Below, piece by piece: positions 1-8,173 of a DNA stretch of 64,000 nucleotides. Source of the stretch: JAGLQA01 sp023135565 (GTDB lineage: Bacteria > Acidobacteriota > Aminicenantia > UBA2199); the NCBI GenBank assembly GCA_030639305.1, contig DAOWCY010000008.1, positions 1 through 64,000 on the forward strand, given 5' to 3'. The translations under genes and the position numbers were made by a program. The notes under the pieces were generated by a model. That model was not told the DNA's origin. It was given only the letters and a program-made list of their open reading frames with translations, and made no database searches. Position 1 is the stretch's first letter. The number at the start of each line of letters is the position of its first letter.

Positions 1-2
1 CG

Positions 3-86
3 CCAGGGGATATGATTTATCTTACCTCTGATGGTTTTATACACCAAAATAGCAGCGAGAACAAACAAACTTTCCCGCTGTCATGA
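3..86 (+). pseudogene. 3' fragment of a duplicated SpoIIE-type phosphatase gene
   Basis: The frame reads PGDMIYLTSDG, then a short stretch ending ENKQTFPLS and a TGA stop. It closely matches, at DNA level too, the region near 6403-6470 of the complete receiver-SpoIIE phosphatase gene later in this window. The match stops right after the ENK residues, and roughly the last 45 residues of the complete protein are missing. The gene's start lies outside the window, so it may be a longer gene with a broken 3' end. I read it as a truncated paralog of the kinase-phosphatase pair that follows. Confidence 0.6.
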
Positions 87-113
87 GCGCCCTCGGTTCT
101 CCTCCCACAAAAC

Positions 114-142
114 TTGCATTTTTCAAAAAAAACCACTATAAT
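114..142 (+). promoter_or_regulatory. sigma70-like promoter of the ATPase gene
   Basis: TTGCAT at 114-119 and TATAAT at 137-142 are separated by 17 bp. The predicted transcription start falls inside the palindrome at 145-177. The gene begins at 200 with a good ribosome site (ggaggt at 190-195). Confidence 0.55.
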
Positions 143-144
143 CG

Positions 145-183
145 ATTACGCATCATGCGTTACGCATGATGCGTAATTTTTTT
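145..183 (+). promoter_or_regulatory. 15-bp perfect inverted repeat with T run at the transcription start
   Basis: ATTACGCATCATGCG (145-159) is followed by a 3-nt spacer and its exact reverse complement (163-177), then seven T residues (177-183). In shape it resembles an intrinsic terminator. However, it starts only 3 bp after the -10 box, so an RNA hairpin could not form completely. An operator for a dimeric repressor, or a terminator for transcripts coming from upstream, are the better readings. Confidence 0.5.
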
Positions 184-199
184 ACGCCTGGAGGTAAAT

Positions 200-1333
200 A
201 TGAATCCATTCGTGTATGGCGAAAAAGTAAAAGGAGAAAATTTCTGTAACCGGCAGGAAGAGATAAAAGAATTGGTCTCGGAAATATCAAGCGGCCAAAA
301 TATAATGATCTTCTCACCCAGGCGGTTCGGGAAGACTTCACTTATCGGCGAGGTACTGGGAAGATTGGAAAAAAAAGGATTGTTTACGATTTATATCGAT
401 CTCTTCCCGGTCATATCAAACGAAGATTTTGCCAGGATATCGTTAAAATCTATATCAGTTCTTTTAAGCAGCAATTCAAAAAATATTCTTAAAAAAGTAA
501 AGACATTCTTCACAAGGGTATCCCCCTCACTGTTTGTAACCTTCTCCGAAGACGGGACTCCTGCGATAGGTATAAATTTTTCAAAAAACGAAACATACCC
601 TGTTATAGAAGATATATTTAACGGTTTATATGCCTTTGTAAAAGATAAAAAAAAGAGAGCAGCCGTGGTTTTTGATGAATTCCAGCAGGTGGGAGAATTG
701 GAAGATAGCCGGGTAGAAAAAACACTGCGGGGTATTATCCAGGAGCATAGGGAAATATCCTATGTGTTTATGGGAAGCAAAAAACATCTTATCTATGATA
801 TGTTCAATAATCCACACCGTCCTTTTTTTAAAAGCAGCGCTCACTTTCCTCTAAAAAAAATCGACCCGGTAATCTTTGCGGACTTTGTTAAGGAAAAATT
901 TTTAAATACCGGCAGGGCAATCGCTGGCGGGACTGCTTTGCATATTGTTAATAAAGCGGAGGCCCATCCTTATTACACCCAGTTACTTGCTCATACGGCC
1001 TGGGAAAGTGCGCAGGAAGGCCGCGAAATAACCGCGGAAAAAATCGAAGCCGCGGTAAATCGCATCCTGGAAAGAGAAGAAGCCGCCTTCACCAATCTTT
1101 GGGATAATTTGACATTAAAGCAGAAAAAGCTGCTTTTAGCGCTGGTTTTAAAGGGAGATAACGATAAAATATTTTCGGCCGCTTTTTTAAAAAGGTATAA
1201 TTTAGGTTCGTCGAGCACGGTGCAGAGAGGAGTCAAGAGTCTATTAACCAAAGGGATAATCGACAAAGAAGGAGATGTTATCGAGTTTAACGATGTCTTT
1301 TTGAAGCTCTGGGTCAAGAAGCGGATGAGCTAA
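200..1333 (+). CDS. AAA/STAND-type ATPase of the archaeal-ATPase-like family
   Basis: The 377-residue protein has a P-loop SPRRFGKTS (residues 39-47, Lys45) of the 'RRxGKTSL' type seen in ATPase_2-like (PF01637-type) proteins, and a Walker B strand AAVVFDEF with Asp159-Glu160. The middle part looks like the rest of the AAA module. The C-terminal 80 residues, with a 'LTLKQKKLLLAL...STVQRGVKSLL' pattern, look like a winged helix. No signal peptide or membrane segment is visible. Such proteins are common, often multi-copy, and their targets are generally unknown. It has its own promoter and a good Shine-Dalgarno. It sits between a broken phosphatase gene and a kinase gene, so it may be an insertion into a signalling array. 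Function beyond NTP binding is not inferred. Confidence 0.8.
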   Translation: MNPFVYGEKVKGENFCNRQEEIKELVSEISSGQNIMIFSPRRFGKTSLIGEVLGRLEKKGLFTIYIDLFPVISNEDFARISLKSISVLLSSNSKNILKKVKTFFTRVSPSLFVTFSEDGTPAIGINFSKNETYPVIEDIFNGLYAFVKDKKKRAAVVFDEFQQVGELEDSRVEKTLRGIIQEHREISYVFMGSKKHLIYDMFNNPHRPFFKSSAHFPLKKIDPVIFADFVKEKFLNTGRAIAGGTALHIVNKAEAHPYYTQLLAHTAWESAQEGREITAEKIEAAVNRILEREEAAFTNLWDNLTLKQKKLLLALVLKGDNDKIFSAAFLKRYNLGSSSTVQRGVKSLLTKGIIDKEGDVIEFNDVFLKLWVKKRMS

Positions 1334-1376
1334 GCCATTACCTGACCCCATTCTTGCCCATTCTTGCTCAAATGGA

Positions 1377-1405
1377 TTGCAAACAAAAAAAATTTGAGCT
1401 ATAAT
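1377..1405 (+). promoter_or_regulatory. sigma70-like promoter of the hybrid kinase
   Basis: TTGCAA (1377-1382), 17 bp, TATAAT (1400-1405). The expected start point near 1411-1413 is only a few bases before the ATG at 1417, so the messenger would be nearly leaderless. Confidence 0.55.
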
Positions 1406-1416
1406 AAAGGGCGAGA

Positions 1417-4400
1417 ATGAAAACAAAACAGTTAGCGATAACCTGTTTAAAACGGCTTTTTAACCTAATCATCATACTATATCTCTTATCTGTTTTGCAT
1501 GTTTCCCTGTATTCGTCGGCGCCGGAAATGGATTTATCACAATGGGTGCCCCGGTTTTATTCGGTAGAAAACGGTTTACCTCAAAACTCGGTACGCGCTG
1601 TCGCCCAAACCGAAAACGGCTACCTCTGGCTGGGCACATACGGAGGCGTGACACGCTTTGACGGCGTTACTTTCAAAACCTTCGATAAAAACAACACCCC
1701 GGAATTTAAAAGCAATAATGTCCGGGCCTTATTAAAAGACCGGGACAACCGGTTATGGATCGGTACCACTAACGGCCTGGTACAGTACTTTAACGGCACA
1801 TTTAAACGCTTCTCCACTAAGGACGGCCTGAATGCAAATAGCATCTCCTCCCTCTATGAAGACACCCGCGGCGGTTTGTGGATAGGCACCACCCATGGTT
1901 TAAACTGTTGGAAAAAAAACACCTTTGTCTCCTATCGCCTAAAAGCCGGGGACGCCAATTATCACATCCTAAGGATTTGCGAAGCCGAAAATGGTTACCT
2001 CTGGGTGGGCACCGAAGGCGGCGGGCTGTTCCTTTTTAAAGAGGGCGCTTTCGAAGCTTTAACCGGGAACGGGAAACTGCCGAGTAAAATGATCCGGGCC
2101 CTGGGTAAAGAAAAGAACGGCGGCATGTGGGTCGGTACGGATGAGGGCCTGTACTTACACCGGCAGGGGGTGTTTTATCCTTACTCGGAAAACAAGGGGC
2201 TAAAAGGTTCGACTGTATCCTGTATTCACAGGGGGCGGGACGGTGTTTTGTGGGTCGCTACCTGGCAGGGGGGGCTGAATCGCCTAAAAAATGGTATGTT
2301 TAGCGCTCTCGAAACTGTTGAAAGCCTGCCCGAATGCAGACTTGAATACGTTTTCGAAGATAAAGAAGGCAGCCTCTGGTTGGGCACATACCAGTGCGGC
2401 GTGATTCAATTAACCATGCCGAAATTCTTTTTTTACGGGAAGAATACCGGCTTACCGCCCAGTCCTGTGCGCCCCCTCCTGGGGGACGGCAAAGGCACGA
2501 TGTGGGCAGGCACTATCCGCGGTGGTTTGGTACGTATAAAAAATAACCGGGTAAAAATCTACCGCTCTCACCCCGGGTTGGAAAATGACTTCATCACCTC
2601 TATCGCCATAGATAAGGACGGCTTCCCCTGGATCGGCACCTATGATAACGGCCTGATACACCTAAAAGACGAAAAAGTTTTCCCCTATACCGGCAAAGAT
2701 GGCTTATCCGGTAATATCATCCGGGCCGTAATGGTGGACAGCGGCGGGAAAGTATGGGTGGGTACCAATTCCTGGGGGATCGATGTGCTGGAGGACGGCA
2801 GAGTCACTGCCCATTACTCCACTGAAAACGGCCTCTCCGATAACTTTATCTACGCCATCGCCGAAGATAAAGAGGGGGAAATATGGATCGGCACCGGCAA
2901 GGGCGGCGTGAACCGGATAAAAAATAATACCGTTACCATTTACAATTCCATACAGACGAAGGGTTTCCCGCAAGCTGTCATAGGGGCCATATTCCCGGAC
3001 CTGGAAGGGGACATATGGTTCGGTTCCAGGGGCGGCGGCCTGCTGCGGTTCCAGAAGAAAAAAAACAAGTGGCACTTTTTTACTACAGCGCAGGGTTTGG
3101 CTTCGGATACAACCCATGTTGTGCTGGAAGACCGCCTGGGTCACCTATGGATGAACGACACTTTCGGCATTTTCAAAGTACAAAAAAAAGATCTGCTGGA
3201 CCTTTCCGAAGGAAAAATAGCAAAAGTATCCTGCACCGTTTACGGCCGCGAGCAGGGGATACTCAATACCGGCAGTAGCGGCCCGGCCCAACCGGCGGGC
3301 TGGCGCAGCCCGGACGGCACTTTGTGGTTCCAGAACCCCTGGGGAATCGTAGTGGTAGACCCCGCCGGTATCCCCGTTAATCCCACAACGCCGCCGGTTT
3401 TTATCGAAAAGGTGGTGATCGATGGCAGGGAATATCCCGGGCAGACGAACATCATCGTGCCGGCGGGAGCAAGCAGTATGGAAATTCACTATACTGCCAT
3501 CAGCTTGCAGAATCCCGGGCAGGTATTTTTTAAATACCGGCTGCAAGGGTATCAAAAAGAGTGGGTGGAAGCGGGCACACGGCGCATCGCCTATTATACC
3601 AACCCGCCGCACGGCGATTTTACTTTCAAAGTCTCTGCCGGCAGCAGCGATGGGGTCTGGAATACCGCGGACGCAGGCATTAATATAAAAGTACTGCCCA
3701 CCTTCTGGAACACCTATTGGTTCCGCTTCCTGGCCCTGCTGCTTTTTACCGGCCTCATTTATCTTTTCCTGGAACTGCGCACCAAAACCATCGAAATCCA
3801 AAAAAGAAAGCTGGAAAAAGAAGTGGCACTGCAAACCGGGGAATTAAAGGAAGCCAGGGAAAAAGCAGAAAGCGCCAACCGCTCAAAGAGTGAATTCCTG
3901 GCTAATATGAGTCATGAAATCCGCACCCCGATGAACGCCATCCTGGGATTTGCCGAATTACTCGAGAAGAAGGCAGTGGATGAACAAAACAAGGAACACC
4001 TCAGTATCATTACAGACAGCGGCAGGACACTGCTGCGTTTAATCGACGATATCCTCGATCTGTCGAAAATAGAGGCCGGCAAGCTTGAAATAAAATATCA
4101 ACCGGTGGCGCTGCATGCCATCTTTACAGATATTAAAAGTATGTTTTCACAAAAGATGGAGCAAAAAGGGCTGGCTTTTTTTATGGAAATCGATCTCTCT
4201 CTTCCCGCTGAAGTCATGTTGGATGAAGTTCGTGTGCGGCAGGTGCTGTTTAACCTGGTGGGCAATGCCGTCAAGTTTACAGAAGAGGGATATGTTAAAC
4301 TTTCGGCCCATAAACTTTTCCTGGAAGAGGAGCGCCGCACGGTGGGTCTCACTTTTTCAGTAGAGGATACGGGGATAGGTATTCCAAAAGACCAGCAGGG

Positions 4401-5391
4401 ATTTATCTTCGATGTATTTAAACAGCGGGATGACCAGGACATTTCACGGTATGGGGGAACAGGTCTCGGCTTAAGTATTACAAAACGCCTGATTGAAATG
4501 ATGGGCGGAGAAATTTCCGTAAAGAGTGAATTGGGCAAAGGCAGCGCCTTCCGGGTATATTTTAAAGACGCCGCGGTTCCTACTTTAAAAGAGTTGGAAG
4601 AATCCGGTAAGTTTTTCGATCTAAATGTAGAGAACATAGGTTTTGAGAAAGCCCTGGTTTTGATCGTTGAGGATGTCGAGGCCAACCGGAAACTGTTAAA
4701 AGAAATGCTCCAACCTACCGGCGTAACGATTATTGAAGCGGTAAACGGCCGGGAGGGGGTTCTTTATGCCCGGGAGTATAAACCGGACCTGATCCTTATG
4801 GATATACGGATGCCGGTTATGGATGGCTATGAAGCCACCAGGACGCTCAAGCAGGATGAAGAGTTGAAAAAAATCCCGGTTATTGCCATCACCACCTCGG
4901 TTATGAAAGGACAAGAACAAAAGGTGAAAAGCGTTGGCTGTGAAATGCTTTTGAAAAAACCGGTCAGCAAAAAGAAATTGATTATCGAAATGATGCGTTT
5001 CCTGCCATATAAAACTTTAGCCGGGGAAAAAGTGGAAGAACCCGGCCAGGAGCAAAAAAAAGAGGCTATTTTCGAAATTGAATCTTTCGATGAGGAAACA
5101 AAAGTCAGGCTCCGGCGACTGCTCGATACAATGCAAGAACTATTAACCGGGGAGTGGGACATAATAAACGATACTTTTATATTAGATGAGATACAATCCT
5201 TTTCAAAAAAGATCGAGGAGTTGGGAGTAGGATACCGGGCAAGCATTCTAACCCGCTGGGGGGATAAATTATTTAAAGAGATACAGGGGTATGATCTGGC
5301 AAACGCACGCGCAACCCTGGCAGGTTATCCTGACTTAATAGAAAAGGTTACAGCTTTTATAGAAAGTTGGGAAAGTAATAATAAAAGTTAA
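1417..5391 (+). CDS. two-component propeller hybrid histidine kinase
   Basis: This 1324-residue membrane sensor kinase has an N-terminal membrane/signal segment (about 12-32). A periplasmic array of Reg_prop blades follows (repeated 'WxGTxxGL/GG' motifs, about 45-600), then a Y_Y_Y domain (about 680-760) and a second membrane helix (about 763-788). After it come a coiled linker and a HisKA domain with H-box MSHEIRTPMN (phospho-accepting His833). The ATPase domain has N and G boxes ('NLVGNAVKF', 'GTGLGLSI'). A receiver domain has Asp1129 in LILMDIRMP, followed by a helical tail of unknown role. In this family the propeller senses extracellular ligands, often glycans; that role is known for Bacteroides relatives and only inferred here. 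The SD is weak and the leader very short. The next gene overlaps its stop region and is the likely output partner. Confidence 0.93.
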   Translation: MKTKQLAITCLKRLFNLIIILYLLSVLHVSLYSSAPEMDLSQWVPRFYSVENGLPQNSVRAVAQTENGYLWLGTYGGVTRFDGVTFKTFDKNNTPEFKSNNVRALLKDRDNRLWIGTTNGLVQYFNGTFKRFSTKDGLNANSISSLYEDTRGGLWIGTTHGLNCWKKNTFVSYRLKAGDANYHILRICEAENGYLWVGTEGGGLFLFKEGAFEALTGNGKLPSKMIRALGKEKNGGMWVGTDEGLYLHRQGVFYPYSENKGLKGSTVSCIHRGRDGVLWVATWQGGLNRLKNGMFSALETVESLPECRLEYVFEDKEGSLWLGTYQCGVIQLTMPKFFFYGKNTGLPPSPVRPLLGDGKGTMWAGTIRGGLVRIKNNRVKIYRSHPGLENDFITSIAIDKDGFPWIGTYDNGLIHLKDEKVFPYTGKDGLSGNIIRAVMVDSGGKVWVGTNSWGIDVLEDGRVTAHYSTENGLSDNFIYAIAEDKEGEIWIGTGKGGVNRIKNNTVTIYNSIQTKGFPQAVIGAIFPDLEGDIWFGSRGGGLLRFQKKKNKWHFFTTAQGLASDTTHVVLEDRLGHLWMNDTFGIFKVQKKDLLDLSEGKIAKVSCTVYGREQGILNTGSSGPAQPAGWRSPDGTLWFQNPWGIVVVDPAGIPVNPTTPPVFIEKVVIDGREYPGQTNIIVPAGASSMEIHYTAISLQNPGQVFFKYRLQGYQKEWVEAGTRRIAYYTNPPHGDFTFKVSAGSSDGVWNTADAGINIKVLPTFWNTYWFRFLALLLFTGLIYLFLELRTKTIEIQKRKLEKEVALQTGELKEAREKAESANRSKSEFLANMSHEIRTPMNAILGFAELLEKKAVDEQNKEHLSIITDSGRTLLRLIDDILDLSKIEAGKLEIKYQPVALHAIFTDIKSMFSQKMEQKGLAFFMEIDLSLPAEVMLDEVRVRQVLFNLVGNAVKFTEEGYVKLSAHKLFLEEERRTVGLTFSVEDTGIGIPKDQQGFIFDVFKQRDDQDISRYGGTGLGLSITKRLIEMMGGEISVKSELGKGSAFRVYFKDAAVPTLKELEESGKFFDLNVENIGFEKALVLIVEDVEANRKLLKEMLQPTGVTIIEAVNGREGVLYAREYKPDLILMDIRMPVMDGYEATRTLKQDEELKKIPVIAITTSVMKGQEQKVKSVGCEMLLKKPVSKKKLIIEMMRFLPYKTLAGEKVEEPGQEQKKEAIFEIESFDEETKVRLRRLLDTMQELLTGEWDIINDTFILDEIQSFSKKIEELGVGYRASILTRWGDKLFKEIQGYDLANARATLAGYPDLIEKVTAFIESWESNNKS

Positions 5392-5402
5392 GGAGAAATA
5401 CA

Positions 5403-6620
5403 TTGAATACAACCGTAACTGGGAGAAAAACTGAAGATTTAATCTTAGTTGTAGATGATATACAGCGAAACCTCCAGATAGTAGCCAATTTCCTGGAAGC
5501 GGAGAATTTCCGTCTCTCTTTTGCCGAAAATGGCGAGCAAGCGCTAAAGATGGTAAGTAGAACCCTCCCCGATCTTATTTTATTGGATATCATGATGCCG
5601 GGCATGGATGGTTTCGAAGTTTGCCGGCGCTTAAAAGCTTCACCCGGGACCAGGGATATTCCTATTATTTTTTTAACCGGGAGAGCGGAAAGCGAAGACC
5701 TGATAAAGGGTTTTGAAATCGGAGGTGTGGACTATGTGACAAAGCCCTTTAAAGGTGCCGAATTATTGGCCCGAATTAAAACCCACTTAGAACTAAAACA
5801 TGCCAGGGAAGCATTAAAAGAAAAAAATGAGCAAATTACAGCCAGTATTTATTATGCGGAACGAATCCAGGGGGCCATCCTTCCTTTACATGAAAGGATC
5901 GATTCAGCCTTAGCTGAAAATTTCATTATATTTAAGCCTAAAGATATTGTGTCCGGTGATTTTTATTGGTTCGAGCAGTTTACGGGGAAGATAGTTATCG
6001 CAGTCGTGGATTGTACCGGTCACGGCGTACCCGGGGCTTTTATGTCGATGATAGGCAGTACGCTGCTTAACAAGATCGTGATCGAGCAAAAGGTTTTAGA
6101 CCCGGCTCAAATATTGGAACGCCTGGATATTGAAGTGCGAAAAGTTTTAAAACAAGATCAAACGAACAGCGAAGTTAACGAAGGCATGGATGTATGTTTA
6201 TGTTTAATAGAAAAAGAGAAGAGCAGGTTGACTTTTGCCGGAGCTATGAGGCCCTTGTATATAATGAGAGAGCAGACCTCGAATGGTCAGAGCGGTGTAG
6301 AAGAGGATTCGAAGCTTATAGAGATAAAGGGAGATATGTGGTCCATCGGCGGTAAGCAGCGCAAGAAGGAATCCAAATTTACTAATAAAGAGATTGCGTT
6401 CTCACCAGGGGATATGATTTATCTTACCTCCGATGGTTATATGCACCAGAATAACAGCGAAAACAAAAAAATCGGTTCGAGTGGGTTTAAGAATATTCTC
6501 GAAGATATTGCCGGTTTAGAGATCGATAAACAAAAAGGGATTATTCTAAAAAAATTAGCGGAACACCAGGGCGAAGAAAACCAAAGAGATGATATTTTGC
6601 TGATCGGTGTAAGACTGTAA
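5403..6620 (+). CDS. response regulator with SpoIIE-type PP2C phosphatase output
   Basis: This 405-residue cytosolic protein has an N-terminal receiver domain with phospho-acceptor Asp62 (LLDIMMPG), acidic pair Asp18-Asp19 and Lys114 (TKPFKG). A short coiled linker (about 125-150) joins it to a SpoIIE/RsbU-like Mg-dependent serine phosphatase domain carrying 'SGDFYWF' and 'VVDCTGHGVPGAFMSMIG'. Such proteins usually dephosphorylate anti-sigma-factor antagonists or related partners. The start is TTG, chosen because AAGGAG, overlapping the upstream TAA, lies 6-7 bp before it and no ATG fits. Tight coupling to the hybrid kinase gene (11 bp gap) makes a phosphorelay pair likely. A broken copy of its 3' end opens the window at base 3. 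Confidence 0.92.
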   Translation: MNTTVTGRKTEDLILVVDDIQRNLQIVANFLEAENFRLSFAENGEQALKMVSRTLPDLILLDIMMPGMDGFEVCRRLKASPGTRDIPIIFLTGRAESEDLIKGFEIGGVDYVTKPFKGAELLARIKTHLELKHAREALKEKNEQITASIYYAERIQGAILPLHERIDSALAENFIIFKPKDIVSGDFYWFEQFTGKIVIAVVDCTGHGVPGAFMSMIGSTLLNKIVIEQKVLDPAQILERLDIEVRKVLKQDQTNSEVNEGMDVCLCLIEKEKSRLTFAGAMRPLYIMREQTSNGQSGVEEDSKLIEIKGDMWSIGGKQRKKESKFTNKEIAFSPGDMIYLTSDGYMHQNNSENKKIGSSGFKNILEDIAGLEIDKQKGIILKKLAEHQGEENQRDDILLIGVRL

Positions 6621-6662
6621 AAGGAGAAAGAATTAGCCTATCCCCTTTTTTTGACTATTTTG

Positions 6663-6691
6663 TTGAAAAAAAATCTTAGCTGTGCGATAAT
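6663..6691 (+). promoter_or_regulatory. promoter of the brnTA pair with palindromic -10 region
   Basis: TTGAAA (6663-6668), 17 bp, GATAAT (6686-6691). The palindrome gataatatc overlaps the -10 box and could be the operator for autorepression, which is known for BrnA; binding here is inferred. Confidence 0.5.
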
Positions 6692-6711
6692 ATCAAGTCG
6701 AGATCGATTAC

Positions 6712-7002
6712 ATGATTATTGAAGGATTTATCTGGCTAAATGATATAATTGAAAAGAATGAAGTCAAACATAATGTATCAGTAACTGAAGTTGAGAGCCT
6801 CTTCGATGAAAAGCCCATTTTTAGTAAGATAGAAAACGGGCGCATCAAAGGTGAGAACCTTTATCGGGCTTTAGGTCAAACCCATGCCGGAAGATACCTT
6901 ACTGTATTTTTTATTCATAAATCGACAAAAGAGGCTTTAGTTATTTCGGCCCGCGACATGTCGATGCGGGATAGGAGACATTATGCAAAAAGAAAAAAGT
7001 AA
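6712..7002 (+). CDS. brnT: BrnT-family toxin (DUF497)
   Basis: This 96-residue protein has the BrnT pattern: an N-terminal 'FIWLNDIIEKNEVKHNVS' block equivalent to the family's FxWDxxKxxxNxxKHGV, a central 'ESLFDEKP' helix, a beta segment 'GRYLTVFFIH', and the C-terminal ISARDMSMRDRRHY block typical of the family. BrnT is a RelE-fold ribonuclease that inhibits translation. The gene precedes and overlaps its antitoxin by 20 bp, the toxin-first order usual for brnTA. The ribosome site is weak, consistent with low toxin expression. Confidence 0.88.
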   Translation: MIIEGFIWLNDIIEKNEVKHNVSVTEVESLFDEKPIFSKIENGRIKGENLYRALGQTHAGRYLTVFFIHKSTKEALVISARDMSMRDRRHYAKRKK

Positions 7003-7258
7003 GCAAACAAAACAAAGAGACCCTTTGCCTGAATCGTTCGATTCCATCGCTGAAGCCGCGGATTTTTGGGACAATCATGATTCCGCCGACTATGAAGACA
7101 TGATGACGGATGTGGATTTCGAGGTAGACATTAAACGGCGTATATACTTAGTCCCTGTCGCCGAATCGGTATGGGGAAATGTTCGGGAAAAAGCCAGAGC
7201 CCGGGGCGTCTCTACCGAAACCATGGTGAACCTACTCCTTCAAGAGAAAGCCGGGTAA
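6983..7258 (+). CDS. brnA: BrnA/CopG-type antitoxin
   Basis: This 91-residue protein has the N-terminal toxin-binding pattern 'LPESFDSIAEAADFWDNHDSADYED' of COG3514/CopG antitoxins, and a C-terminal ribbon-helix-helix segment ('RRIYLVPV... ARARGVSTETMVNLLLQEKA'). It overlaps the 3' end of the toxin gene, so translation is coupled. The family neutralises BrnT and represses its own promoter through the RHH domain. It ends 53 bp before a convergent second toxin gene. Confidence 0.85.
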   Translation: MQKEKSKQTKQRDPLPESFDSIAEAADFWDNHDSADYEDMMTDVDFEVDIKRRIYLVPVAESVWGNVREKARARGVSTETMVNLLLQEKAG

Positions 7259-7311
7259 TTCCTCCAGGGCGATGCCGGGACTACGAATCGCGGACAGGGT
7301 CGAAATTGCAG

Positions 7312-7671
7312 TTACAAACCAAGGCTTATCTTTATTTTTTCGTCTACTAATTTCATGACATTCCCCGGTAACGCTCCAATTTTCCTGGCCGCCAGTTTTT
7401 GGGGAACTGTCATCAAATATTCACATCTAACTACAGAGGACTTCTTTAATCCCGATTGTTGAAAATATTTCGCTTGTTCCTCGATTAGAAACTCCGTTTC
7501 GCTTACTTCGGTAATGCGTTGAGAAGTTATTCCAACCAGGATTAGATCATCGAACCTGCGTTGGATCGAATGGTCGGAAATTACCAGAGCCGGTCTTGCT
7601 TTTTGCTTTGCACCGCCTGACGTGATAAAAGGAAATGGCAGCAGGATTACATCACCGCGCTTATAATTCAT
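7312..7671 (-). CDS. PemK/MazF-family mRNA interferase toxin
   Basis: This 119-residue protein opens with YKRGDVILLPFPF and continues with a 'KARPALVISD' strand and a 'LVGITSQ' strand, the SH3-like MazF/PemK barrel pattern including the conserved RP pair. Members cleave mRNA at short sequences. The gene start overlaps the end of the upstream small antitoxin gene by 11 bp. This antitoxin-first order is the opposite of the neighbouring brnTA pair. Confidence 0.88.
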   Translation of the reverse strand: MNYKRGDVILLPFPFITSGGAKQKARPALVISDHSIQRRFDDLILVGITSQRITEVSETEFLIEEQAKYFQQSGLKKSSVVRCEYLMTVPQKLAARKIGALPGNVMKLVDEKIKISLGL

Positions 7672-7876
7672 ATATATCTTCCCCAGGATTATCCCAGATT
7701 TTCTTTAAAGATTCTTGTTGAAGAATTAACGATTCTTCATTCACCGGTGATTCCTCTTTGCCGGTATAGCGGGCTTTTAAATAGGCGGCAAAATCCCACA
7801 GCTCTTCGACTTTCGATTCCGGCAGATGCTCGATAATGTTATTAATTTTCGACTTGTATTCCTGGACGTTTATCAT
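7661..7876 (-). CDS. small antitoxin of the PemK-type toxin
   Basis: I start this gene at the ATG at 7876 (71 residues) because AGAGG lies 5 bp upstream. An ATG 27 bp further upstream has no ribosome site. The protein begins MINVQEYKSKINNIIEHLPE and continues with a helix 'ESKVEELWDFAAYLKARY', resembling the DUF2281/VapB-like helical antitoxins that accompany PemK toxins. The acidic, probably disordered C-terminus would bind and block the toxin. I see no clear DNA-binding domain. Confidence 0.75.
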   Translation of the reverse strand: MINVQEYKSKINNIIEHLPESKVEELWDFAAYLKARYTGKEESPVNEESLILQQESLKKIWDNPGEDIYEL

Positions 7877-7914
7877 ACGAACCTCTTTTTTTACAGCAAA
7901 CATTCAATGATTAA

Positions 7915-7943
7915 TTAATAATACAATTTACTTCATTTGTCAA
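7915..7943 (-). promoter_or_regulatory. promoter of the PemK-type toxin-antitoxin pair
   Basis: On the minus strand TTGACA (7943-7938) and TATTAA (7920-7915) are 17 bp apart, upstream of the antitoxin start at 7876. The AT-rich ttaattaa palindrome overlaps the -10 box. Confidence 0.5.
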
Positions 7944-7960
7944 TACAAAAGCAATCTTTT

Positions 7961-8150
7961 TACCAATACTTCGTGAAAGTTTGCTAAAAACCCCCACTGC
8001 GTGGGGAGCCTATGAGCCGCTCCGCGGCAAGAACAGCAGTGGCCTAGAAATCCAAAATCCGCAGTTTGCTAAAAAATCAATTTTTTGTGTCAACCTCGTC
8101 GGATTTGAAATTCCCAGGCCCTCATAGGTTGGGTGCGCCGCACTCCTGTT
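7961..8150. repeat. intergenic palindromic repeat cluster
   Basis: This opens with taccaatacttcgtgaaag, a boundary found again, slightly changed, at 27178. GC-rich palindromes follow: ccccactgcgtggggagcc, gccgctccgcggc, and tcataggttgggtgcgccgcac. No gene is visible between the antitoxin promoter and the end of the acyl-CoA synthetase gene. Confidence 0.6.
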
Positions 8151-8173
8151 TAATTAAATTATAGATGCCGGGC

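Noticed and set aside
3145..3834. Long antisense frames inside the hybrid kinase and elsewhere (also 10841-11419, 4098-4685)
   Set aside because: They mirror strong coding sequence on the other strand, lack ribosome sites and have no domain features.
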